Positions 47,442 to 57,653 of a stretch of DNA of 64,000 nucleotides are shown here, one piece after another (position 1 is the first letter of the stretch; every line of letters starts with the position of its first letter). Location of the stretch: positions 12,180,001 to 12,244,000 of the forward strand of contig NC_084927.1 in NCBI RefSeq assembly GCF_958298935.1, given 5' to 3'. The stretch comes from Phragmites australis (Eukaryota > Streptophyta > Magnoliopsida > Poales > Poaceae). The position numbers and the translations under genes were made by a program. A model generated the notes under the pieces. That model was not told the DNA's origin. It did not search any database and worked only from the letters and a program-made list of their open reading frames with translations.

Positions 47442-48307
47442 TGATGGGAGCATGTCCCAATCTTCCGAGAGGTAATGTGTTATGTCGATTTGGTGGAGTT
47501 TGGACGTTGATGATCTAAAAGATCTGACTAGAACAAATTAAGAACCCTCGTAACCACTAGACCACTACTCCATTGTTCTCAACCATGTCGAACATGGTTT
47601 ACCATGCTAAGAAGGCTTTTCCTGCAAGTAATTGAGAACACAAGCAAGAACACGAGTTGGGGTTCCACGAACCGAACAAGCGACGAAACTATCCAAAATA
47701 GAATTATCTAAGCAAAACCTAAGTATAAACTATAATGGCTACTATATATATGTAGGGGGATGTGAGGAGGTCAACCTAAGGTTGTGCGTTATGGGTAGAG
47801 GCGTACACAACCTGGACTCATACCTCAACACGCTTACAAGACCCGACAAGGCCCACAACAGTGATGTAGCATCTTATTTTATCAACTCTAATTTATCTAT
47901 AAGTAATCTAATGGCAAGAACAGATCCATTGAAAATGGCTCATCATAAGCTTTCTAGCAAGTCTAAGAACGCCTCAATTAGACTTCGTATGTAAAAGTTA
48001 TGCCTGTTTTATTTATGTGCTATCCTTAGACTTCGAAGTGAATTTGGAGTCCGAATTGAGCTCGACTATTAGTCCGAGTAGACTTGACCTTTGAGGTATG
48101 ACGTCTAGGTGAGCTTGTGATGCTTCTTCCATATTCCTAAGTAATAATACATCACAAGAATTTAGTAGCAACCCATCAAAGAATGCATAAACAGTGAGAA
48201 ACGAGTTCACCTGGTGATTTAATTGTCTCGCACGTGCTCTTATAATTGATCCTTGTATATCTTGAGGAGTAGTGTTGCACGTATCCGAATGATTGATGTA
48301 CTCATCA
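47442..48307 (-). repeat. LTR of the truncated reverse CRM-like element
   Basis: About 866 bp. The minus-strand start TGATGAGTAC follows AAGAGGAGGATGA. It encodes on the minus strand the tail IRARARQLNHQVNSFL, equivalent to the frame in the solo LTR. Confidence 0.78.
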
Positions 48308-49219
48308 TCATCCTCCTCTTGAATCAGAGTCATCATCGACTCAAGCTCATCTTCTTCTCCCATGTATGGCTTCAAATTTGAAATGTTAAACTTAAGACTA
48401 ACCCCAAAATATGCAGATAGATCCAATTTTTATGTAGTGTCATTGATTTTCTCAATTATCTTAAATGGACCATCAGCTTTAGGCATCAACATTGATTTTT
48501 TTTAATTCTAGAAACCTATCCTTTCTCAAATGCAACCGAACTAAATCACCCGGTTCAAATTTTATTTCTTTCCTACCTTTACTTCTAGCAATCCTATACT
48601 TTTCAGCCATATGCTCTATATTCTCTTTAGTTGTTTCATGCAACTTAAAAATAAATTCAGTATGCTTCTTAGCATCTAAATTAAGTTTTTTCTGAAATGG
48701 GAAAAGGTAGTAAATTAATAGGAGCATGGGGATTAAAATCATACACTACATGAAATGAACTTACCTTAGTGATGGACTGTACCAACCTGTTAGCAAACTC
48801 AATATACGGTAAACACTCTTCCCACATCTTCAAATTCTTATTTAAAACAGCCCGCAACATGGTGGATAATGCGGTTAACGACCTCTATTTGTTCATCAAT
48901 TTGAGGATGACACGTGATAGAAAACAACAGCTTCATCCATAATTTGTTTCAAAGTGTTCTCCAAAAGTGACTCAAAAACTTTGTATCATGATCGGAGACA
49001 TTATTATTAGACACTCCATGTAGGAGAACGATTTTCCTAAAAAAAATCAGCTATGTTTGTAGTATCATCGCTCTTGTGACAAGAAATAAAATATGCCATT
49101 TTAGAAAAATGATCCGCAGCTATAAATATTCTATCCCTCCCCTTCTTTGTCCTAGGCAATCGTAAAACAAAATCCATAGAAATATCCTCCCAAGGTATAC
49201 TAGGAACAGGAAGAACCAT
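48013..49219 (-). pseudogene. Integrase and polyprotein tail of the truncated CRM-like element
   Basis: Minus-strand order: LPVPSIPWEDISMDFVLRL (core start with first Asp, 49219-49037), a broken core, LHETTKENIEHMAEKYRIA and FEPGDLVRLHLRKDR (48742-48479), then SNLKPYMGEEDELESM and the LTR-encoded tail (48426-48013). Stops and shifts lie between the blocks, including loss of the second Asp and Glu region. The block order confirms the chromovirus C-terminal architecture without a classical chromodomain. Confidence 0.8.
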
Positions 49220-49236
49220 GTAAAGACCATGTGGAC

Positions 49237-49610
49237 TTAAGTGGAACTTAGCTTTATTGCAAGTGGTGTAGCTGACACATAGTGCTTGACGTTGTGTCTC
49301 ATCTTGGCCAAAAGAAGTGGGTGGACAATGAAAGCACGTAAAACTTCGTTCATCAATCGCATTAAAGTACTAGGTGCATTAGTTAACCCAACAGGCATCA
49401 CTAACCACTCATAGAAGCCAAACTTAGTTTTAAATGAAGCCTTCCCTTCATCTCCAGGTTTCATTCTAATCTGGTGATATCCACTTCATAAATCAATTGA
49501 TCTCAAAAAAAATTTGCAAATCAATTTTAGTGAAAATTATAGAACCATTGAACTCATCAAGCATGTCATCTAGCATAGGGATAAGATGACGATATCTTAT
49601 GGTAATATTA
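49237..49610 (-). pseudogene. RT fragment fused by deletion to the integrase zinc region
   Basis: The minus strand reads [14 protein letters not shown] and IIFTKIDL (about 49600-49520), then [21 protein letters not shown] and MNEVLRAFI. It passes at about 49327 into [13 protein letters not shown], part of the integrase His2Cys2 segment. The RT palm with the catalytic YxDD, and RNase H, are absent. A clear internal deletion. Confidence 0.8.
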
Positions 49611-49639
49611 CTGATGGTTCTACACCGTATCAAACACCA

Positions 49640-51540
49640 TATGTGTAGACACCATATGTGTAGACACCATATCTTATGTTAAGCACCATGCTTCAACTTC
49701 GGCTCCAACTTATAGAGTCGAAGGTTATCCTAATGTGCAGACACCATATTACCAGAGCATAGCATATAGTGCTCCGCCTATACCACTGCAAGGGTCAGGC
49801 ATCCCTTATGGGCCGACACCTGCAGAGTGCTTCTCTACGCCACCTCCTATTACTTCCTATGCACGGAATTTGCCCACATCATAGCATGTCACCGATTATG
49901 GTGAAATCATGAAAGAACAAGTAGCTACCATGCTAAAGGAACAATTCGTTGTGGAGGTTAGAATAAAAGCTCATGCATACCAAAAGCCATATCCTGAGCA
50001 CTATGACACAATCATATACCCCTGTGGATTCAAAGTTCCTGATTTTATAAAATTTACTAGGGAACACAATAGGGAACAACTAGGGAGCATGTGGGTCAGT
50101 TTCTTACGTAATTGGGTGAAGCTAGTTCCAATGATGTCCTAAAAATTATATTATTTCCTTTGTCACTATATTGAACTGCTTTAACATATGTGTATGTGTG
50201 GTCTCAATTAGAATAAAAGTTTCATGATTATTTTTCTAGTGATGATACTGAATTGAGACTTTCACACTTAACATTGGTTAAGAAAAAATACAATGAACAT
50301 GTTGCTGAATATATTAGAAGATTTGGGGATAAGAAGAACTGATGTTTTAACTTGACACTTTATGAGAAGGATTTGGCCGAATTGGCTTATTCAAGCTTAT
50401 TGTCTCATCTTAAAGAAAAGTTAGAAGATTATGATTTTCAAGATGTTATTCAAGTTTTGCAAAGAGCTCTGGCTCAAGAGAGCCAAGTTAAAGAATATAG
50501 AAATTTTCAGAGGTCAAATGACAAAATAAGAGTTGATTGTCCTAATGTTCACATCCTTGAGTACGAATATGAAAATTTGGATGATGATGATGCTAATGTG
50601 TGTGTGGCCGAATGAGCCTGGTCCTCTAAATCCAAACCATTCATTTGCTATGCTCTTAAGTCAATGCCTCCAAAGAATCGACAAGAAGAGATAAAATTTA
50701 CCTCTAATATAGCAAAGTGTGATCGAATTTTTGATTACTTGCTAAAAAAAACAGATTAAGTTGTCTCATGATCATGTAGTTCCACCACCATAAGAGTTGA
50801 AGAGGCGACCTTATTGCAAATGGCATAACTCTTATTCTCGTGCAACTAACGGTTACAATGTTTTTTGTCGATATATTCATTCGGCCATCAATGAAGGATG
50901 ATTGAAGTTTGCAGAGATGCAAGTAGACAAACAACCATTTCCGGTTAATGTGGTCGATTTCCAAGATAAAAATGTCCTAATTTGGCCAAATCAAGACAAA
51001 TCAACCAAAGGGAAGAATGTAATCATTAGCGAGGAAAGACCTACGCCTTTGGAGGAAAAAAAACTTGTTAAGAGAAATATTACTTGAGAAAACTCCTATA
51101 GGTAAAGAATCAATCAAGATTATGGTACACACTTCAACTACTGAGGGGCATGATCACAATGCTAGGCCAAGAATGATCAAACCAAAAATCCCAGAAGTTG
51201 GCAAGTGGAAGGTTAATGAAGCAAGGAGACATAACAAGGTTGAGAAGGCCAAGCCCACGTTCAAACAACTTTTGTCTAAATATGAGAAAGACAAGGTCGT
51301 CCAAACGCATATGAGTCGACTGAGTGGGTTCAAGTGGCTAAGATCACCATTAAGGCAAGGAGTGTGTGATCGTCATCAACCAAGTGAAGGTTGTGCTACT
51401 GCCATTTACCCACCATTTGAGTAGTCGGTGCCATTGCTATGGGTGCTCCCTCCTATGTTGTTCCCTCCTTTGCCCGATGTGGGGTTATGATGGTATGTGG
51501 ATGCCTCCTCCTATGCAATTTCCTCCTTTTCATCAGGGAT
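49640..51540 (+). pseudogene. gag remnant of a different gypsy family
   Basis: A Pro/Tyr-rich N-terminus (about 49700-49900) is followed by KEQFVVEVRIKAHAYQKPYP and FKVPDFIKFT (49909-50142). Then comes a gag core with SDDTELRLSHLTLVKKKYNE and EYIRRFGDKKN, LAELAYSSLLSHLKEKLED (50352-50615), KLSHDHVVPPP and a block KRRPYCKWHNSYSRATNGYNVF. A tail follows with AEMQVDKQPFPVNVVDF. Frame changes and stops fall near 49880, 50140, 50340, 50615 and 50795. The order is that of a gypsy Gag with N-terminal accessory part. No LTR of its own is visible. Confidence 0.75.
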
Positions 51541-52318
51541 GGATAGCACCATCGAAGCCTAGAGAGAAATGTGCCTTGATGTACGACACTAGAGGGGCAA
51601 GGTACGATATAATGACAACTATCTTGTTGAGGTCTACAATTGGGTTATGCAGGGTATGAGGTCCCTCCCTCTTGTTGGAATTGTTGAAGGTATTCTGCAT
51701 GAAACTTCCAAATATTTCATTGATTGCTACATAGCTTCTTCAAAGGCAATGGAAAACTACCGTATGTTGTATGGATCGATGCTATGTGAGTACAAGGAGA
51801 AGGCAAAAAAGAAGGCACATATGCACCGCATAAATCCGATGGGAACTGTGGAGCATAGGTTCAATATCTTGTTCCGAGATAAGGGCCGTAGGGGTGGCAG
51901 ACTTGAGTGTCATGTGCAAGAGTGCGTGCTTAGGAATAGAACATGCATCTGTTCATGTCAGAAGCCACAATTGCTATATAGGCCATGCACACACATCATA
52001 GCTGCATGTGTGGAGTCCCATATGCTACCCCGACAATATGTTTCGTACTACTTTATGAATGATCAAATATTGAACACATAGAACCATGAGCTTTATGGGT
52101 ACGAATTTGTTGATAAGTTTACAAGTGATCCTGTTCCCTCGCGAATCTACGAGCCAGACTTAAAGAACATGAAGTAAGGTCAGGGACGTTCACAAACTCG
52201 GTGGATTCGGAATGATATGGATGAATCCGATACGGGTCTAAGGGTGAAGCGATGCAGCAAGTGCAATGAAACTGGGCACACATACAAGAACTTCCCAACA
52301 AATGCACCTGGTGTGTAG
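51540..52318 (+). pseudogene. Mutator-like (MULE) transposase C-terminus
   Basis: From KCALMYDTRGARYDIMTT (about 51567) through a frameshift to WVMQGMRSLPLVGIVEGI and a 144-codon frame (51647-52081). It contains a SWIM zinc finger CSCQKPQLLYRPCTHIIAAC (Cys-X-Cys...Cys-X-His). After one stop comes a zinc knuckle CSKCNETGHTYKNF in which the last Cys is Phe. These are the C-terminal domains of MuDR-type transposases. The catalytic DDE part is missing; the upstream neighbour is gypsy gag, so the transposase was truncated at its N-terminus. Confidence 0.83.
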
Positions 52319-52465
52319 ATAGGGTCATGACGGCGGTCAAGTGTGAATATGTTATATTTTCAGCAAGTGCGATGAAACTGGGCACACATACAAGAACTTC
52401 CCAACAAATGCACCTAGTGTGTAGATAGGGTCATGACGGCGATCAAGTGTGAATATGTTATATTA
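52256..52465. repeat. 106-bp tandem duplication over the zinc knuckle
   Basis: AGCAAGTGCAATGAAACTGG begins at 52256 and again at 52362 with few changes. The duplicate copies the zinc-knuckle codons and the following stop. Confidence 0.92.
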
Positions 52466-52661
52466 GTGAGGTTTTTGCCTAACCTATGTACGTTGTATTC
52501 GGGGATTGTGTACCTATATGTTATAATATGTTCATATAATTGTGTGTACCTGTATAGTATATGTTGTTCATGTAACAGTGTTTATCTGTATGTTATACAT
52601 TCTTTATGTAACTGTGTGTATATATTCTACAAATTGTTTATATTTGTTTTGAAAGCAGATA

Positions 52662-54850
52662 TGGCGCAATGACAGACCCCTGAGCTTGCAGTGGACAAGA
52701 AGCACCGCAGTTTCTTGTCTACCATTCACCAGACTGATTTAGGAGTTTTTCGACCATGTGGCCCTAGGAAGCTACTTATGATCGACGATCATTGGAAGTA
52801 CCGGTATGTCGATAGTTACCTGCGTATAATTCTAATTATTTATTTGTTACATGTTCTACATTCACTTAATATTCCAAATGATACAGGTTGGCAGTAGCTG
52901 GACTCCTACTGCTTTGTCGTTTGGTGGAGACTCGAGTGATAGAGAACCCTGAGGTAGCCGCGAGACGATTCTATTTTGACCACTCGTTGATTATTGTACT
53001 AGTTGACCAATGGAGGCCTGAAACCCACACTTTCCACCTCCCCTCCGGCGAGATGGCTTTGATGTTGCAGAACATAGACTACCTATTAGGCTTACCTTGC
53101 GCCGGAGCCACTGTTGGGGTCATTGACATGGATGCAGACTAGATCAACGTCTTTCTTATGCGGTTTGGTGCTATTTAGAAGAAGGACGGCACACCCACCT
53201 ACGTGCCTAAATTCTTGTCGGATTCGCATGGGCCCACAAAGAAGTGGATCCTCCAGTTCCAAGTACCTTGCAATTTACCTTCCCATGTACTTTATGATTT
53301 CCAAGACATTTTAGTCATCAGGATTTACATTACTTTAAGCCTGCATACATCTACCTGGACACCGGTCCTTACTCAGTCGTGAGGCACTTGGAGGCCTACC
53401 TGCTTTGGTTGTTCGACTAGGTTATGTTCACCAACGACCAAGGCCACCTGGTGTCGAGGACTCTTCTTCCATAAGCAAAGGGGATCACAGATGCGGAGCC
53501 CAATGATGTCCCCCAGTATAGCTAGGCCTCTGCTGTTCTGGAGGCGATGTATCGGGCCTTGTATGATGCATGCACAAAGAAGGAGCCGCTAGTCATATTT
53601 GCTGGGTGCCCACTCCGGCTGCAGTTGTGGTCCTACGAGCCGTTTGCAATCGGCTGACCGATTATGGACCAATCCACGTACCCTAAGGAATGTACGGGGA
53701 ACCCAAGGAGGATGGGCCCACCATGGACTCAATGTGGTGTCAACGTCGAGTACATAGGGAATATAGCACTGATTTACTTGTCTAATATTTTTTATCAGGC
53801 TTCATACTATTTTTCTCCACAATCGCACTAGGTGCATGAGCATGCCCACAACGCGTATGAGCTTTTTAGGGTGCAATTCCACCGTCTGGGTCCATAGGAC
53901 GTGGTCTCAACCCCCTATAGCCACTCAAAGATGCATGAGCATGTGCCTTTCGATCTGTCTCCGTTGTGCAGCTATGACGAGGACTACTAGCTTACAAAGA
54001 AGCCACTCGTCTTTGACATCTACTTCGAGGAGTACTCACCCCACTACGTGATGAGGCAATTCAGATGCTTCTAGGCATTCCCCTCGTCAACGTTTGCACC
54101 GTTCAGCCCCATGTTCATAGGTAATTAAAAATCAAATATATAATTCATAGCATTCATATCATTTATAGTCTATCTAACGTGGTTGGCCTGCAAGTATTCA
54201 CGTAAGGGGCAACAGGGTGGCACCCTCTGGGCAGATCGCTTAGCATCATACGTCTTGGCGTGGGACCATGCCCTTGAGGATGTCCTCGAGGAGCCTCGTC
54301 CTTTCTCCGACTCACGCTACAAGGAGTACCTGCAATGGTACATCCCGCGCACATGTACACGGGTCACCTACACCACAGATATTGTCCAACCGTCGTTGCT
54401 TTGACTACAGAGGCCTAGGCCATTGGGATGACGACGCTGCATTAGCGGTATGTTTAAGTAATTTATCATTTTTGTTAACATATAATCCCATATGAACCGC
54501 TATAAATTGAAAATCATGTTTCATGTTTGTTTCAACAGTTCGATATCATATACGATATCCATAGGGACATGGCTAGAGACATGGGACGCCTTAGGTAAGA
54601 TATGCAGCTTAGTACGGTGGATTTAGTGGGATTTGTCAAGCACGTTTTCAATAAGACCATGTGGGCCCTGAAGCTTACCTCATGTCGATCTATTGCAGAC
54701 GTTGTCGGGACCCCTTCTAGGTACAGTGGGGTCAATGCAGAGTCATCCAGAAGGTCTGATGTGCAACGACCTCCATAAGGATCAGCATCGACACCACCAC
54801 CTTGACCACGCGCTCCAAGGCCGATAACAATAGGTAACGCCTTTTTCATA
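52662..54850 (+). pseudogene. Plant mobile domain (PMD) pseudogene
   Basis: After QTPELAVDKKHRSFL (about 52678) a plausible donor (CCG|GTATGTCG) and acceptor (GATACAG|GTTGG, 52876-52888) bound an intron. The next exon carries LVDQWRPETHTFHLPSGEM and IDYLLGLPCAG (52888-53140), the signature of the MAIN/MAIL-type plant mobile domain, which is found in host proteins and in transposons. Further blocks include YVLAWDHALEDVLEEPRPF and YKEYLQWYIPRTCTRVTYT (54183-54404). In-frame stops (e.g. 53140, 53177) and shifts show it is broken. It directly follows a MULE transposase, so a transposon-borne copy is most likely. Confidence 0.8.
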
Positions 54851-57030
54851 CTCACGTCAGTTAGACATATTCTTTTCTTACTGATGCATTTATTTTTAAA
54901 AATATGTTAGGTGCACCAACACACTTAATGGTGCAGACACCTAGACCATGGCCAACACCGACACCTTCATCATTCGCCGGTCTCTCAGGTAATGGGCACC
55001 AATATACTATCTCATTCAATATATTCAATAGTATATATAATATAATCATCCGTTCGGCGATTAGGCCGGGCCATCTACAGCTGCCCCTGCATACTATACA
55101 AGTACAACATTGCAATTTTACTAATATATTTATTTTCATATTTACCATATGTAATAAATTCATCCGTTCGTAGGCCCCTCGAATGATTATGCAGGGATGA
55201 CGGTGGCAACATTTCAATCGTCATACCTGAGTTAGAGGATGAGCCTGAGTCAGACTCCATGTTCAACATCATGAGGGACTTCTTCAGGGGGGGGGCACCC
55301 CGTAATACGCCATTGTCACGGGGTCCTAGTTGCCCGGTGCTCCACTACCGACGCAGTAGACCCATGAGGAGGCCTCGACGCCCGCGATCGCTACTAGGCC
55401 TACCAGGTAGGTTGTTCCATCGAACAACCTAACCTACTCTAGGGGCCATGTGAGGGTGAATCAGCAGTAGCAGTGATGGGACCATGATTGTGGGAACAAC
55501 CGACAACAGCAGGGGAGATAGTTGTTAGATTTTATCTTTGCTTTTGTAACTTAGATGTTTGTTTCATGATGCATCTTTGATTCGCAAACTAGTCATCTAC
55601 TCTTCGATTCGTACGTTTCTATTTTCTATGTATTACATGTTCAGACATTACTACTTACCATATCATTAATGCATTTTTAAATCCCATGTAACCGCCGCAC
55701 GCTACCACCTTTTCAGAGAGATGCGACCCCTCGTTGTTAGCTTTTTAGACTAACGAAACCTCTCGCTGCTACCTTTTCAAAGCGATGTGACTGCATGCTG
55801 CCAACTACTCAAAGTCCAGTGATCAGTCGCTACAGGAATGCATCAATGCATGCACTATCTCCAAATTACATTACTACACTTGGTCCTTACACCATCAGTC
55901 CCTGCTTATAAAATGGGAGGCCGAGGCAATGAGAAGGTCATGACATTGTAGTTTTTCGAAACACCACTACCATCTGATACCCTATACCACACCATGGCTG
56001 GCTCCTTAAGTGGACATTTCTCGTGGACATCCAAATCCTCAATGATAGCCTCCATGGACCTAAAGACACTTGTTGGAGTGTCGTTAGAGATATATCAGGG
56101 TGTGCGAACTAGCCGACATAGCAAAGTGTTTTAGCAAACGAGCGCACACCATATTTATGCACCCTTAGCAGTATGAGGAGCACATTAAGGTACATTCATT
56201 GTTACTACATATCCCCACTATATTGTTGCACTTCTAAGACACGTTTATATTTTCATATGACCTTTTTTTTATACTAGGTGTTCCCTCGTGATGAAGAGTT
56301 GCTGAACAAACCTATTGAGAACGTTAATCTTTTGCATCTACTCTCCAGTGACAGCTGCCTATCCGAACATAATTGGAGACGCAGATGTGGTTGTTCGAGA
56401 CCTCCACACCTTTGCGAAAGAGGTGGTGGTTCGAACCACGTGAAAGAGGTGGTCATTTGACAACCACCACAAGAGGACATGCTTCTACCATTTCCGTCAC
56501 AACCGAATGAGTTGGTTCCGATGATGATGACTTCATGCCAACTCCTCAAAGAACTCCACGTCGTTGCAAATTCTCTGATGACGGGGCAGATAACTAGGAT
56601 CCTAACTTTGATTATTTTCTTTATACACTAGCACCATGTAGACCAAAATCCTCAAAATACTATTACCAATAAATGGACCGGGAGATAAGGCACATACAAC
56701 TTCAAGAGCTATTTCGTCCGTAATGTTTATGCTACTAATTGTTGAACTTGTTGAATTCAAGTTGGTTTTATAATTTTTTAATCTATTACCTAAGGCGTGC
56801 ATGTATCTTAGATGTAGCCTAAATGGCATTACTCATGTTTAAATTTTATGTACCCATATCATATACACATTCTATCTTACATTTAATGTGGTTTTATCAT
56901 TTCACTTACATGTATTTATTCTATCTTCACTTAAATATTTTCTAAGATTTTTTATTTTATCTTAAATAATTTCTAGGATTTATATTAGTTTATATAAAAA
57001 ATATACCCTGAGTCTTGCCATGTCTAAAAA
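54851..57030. other. AT-rich spacer with PMD-tail remnants
   Basis: To about 55540 a Pro/Arg-rich frame may be the tail of the mobile-domain gene. A short frame at 56278-56460 (VFPRDEELLNKPIENVNLLHL) is unassigned. From 56600 to 57030 the sequence is AT-rich without motifs. I see no gene. Confidence 0.45.
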
Positions 57031-57175
57031 GGGGCTACCTGCCCCTTGAGAAGATGGCAGGGTTGCCCGCACCTCAGAGGGCGGTAAGGCCTATGAGCCC
57101 GCCGCGGTGTTACCCTCGGGTGGCTTACTGCCATCTTAAGAGGCGGTAGAGGCATCTAGCCCCGTAACTCTTGTC
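57030..57175. other. GC-rich island with inverted segments
   Basis: Between AT-rich flanks lies CCCCTTGAGAAGATGGCAGG...CTTACTGCCATCTTAAGAGG. The GAGAAGATGGCAG and CTGCCATCTTAAG blocks face each other. It may be a terminal or MITE-like remnant of the neighbouring transposon. No coding signal. Confidence 0.45.
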
Positions 57176-57653
57176 ATCCAATATATATTTTTTAATTATT
57201 TTGTTTAGAAAATATATAAAAAAAAACTCGGAGCTCTCTCGCGGCGAAGGCCATGTTGAAGTAGAACCACATCAAACAGTTCCACCGTACTGGCTAATCA
57301 TCGAGTCTTGGCGTTAACATGACCACATCAATCTACTTAACTACTGTCATCGTAATAGCAGCTCGCCAGTATTATATGAATCACGATCGTTTATCTCACT
57401 TTCATTTGCGTCCCCTTTGATTTCTCTGAAAAGCTGTCAGGAGTACGTCTTGAACCCATTTACGGTCAACATGGACATTCCATATAATTTATATGCTTGT
57501 GCATATTTTATTCATCTGGTGGTATGAGTAGTGTTCCTCAAAAATTCTATTGACATGTGATCAACATATGTATTCCTAATACCTTTTTCTTTGACAAAAC
57601 AGAGTGTCCGAATTGCTGAACATGACATATGCAGCATGTGTAGTCAGTCCTCT

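Larger units (their letters stand above)
47442..49620 (-). mobile_element. Truncated reverse-strand CRM-like element with internal deletion
   Basis: The LTR (47442-48307) has a left edge TGATGGGAGCATGTCCC matching 23769 and 27976. On the minus strand, after a purine tract, come the pol tail, integrase C-terminus, integrase core start and an N-terminal RT piece, ending at about 49620. There is no 5' LTR, gag or protease. The RT piece passes directly into the integrase zinc region, so most of RT and all RNase H are deleted. The right end is cut where a gag remnant of another family begins. Confidence 0.82.
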
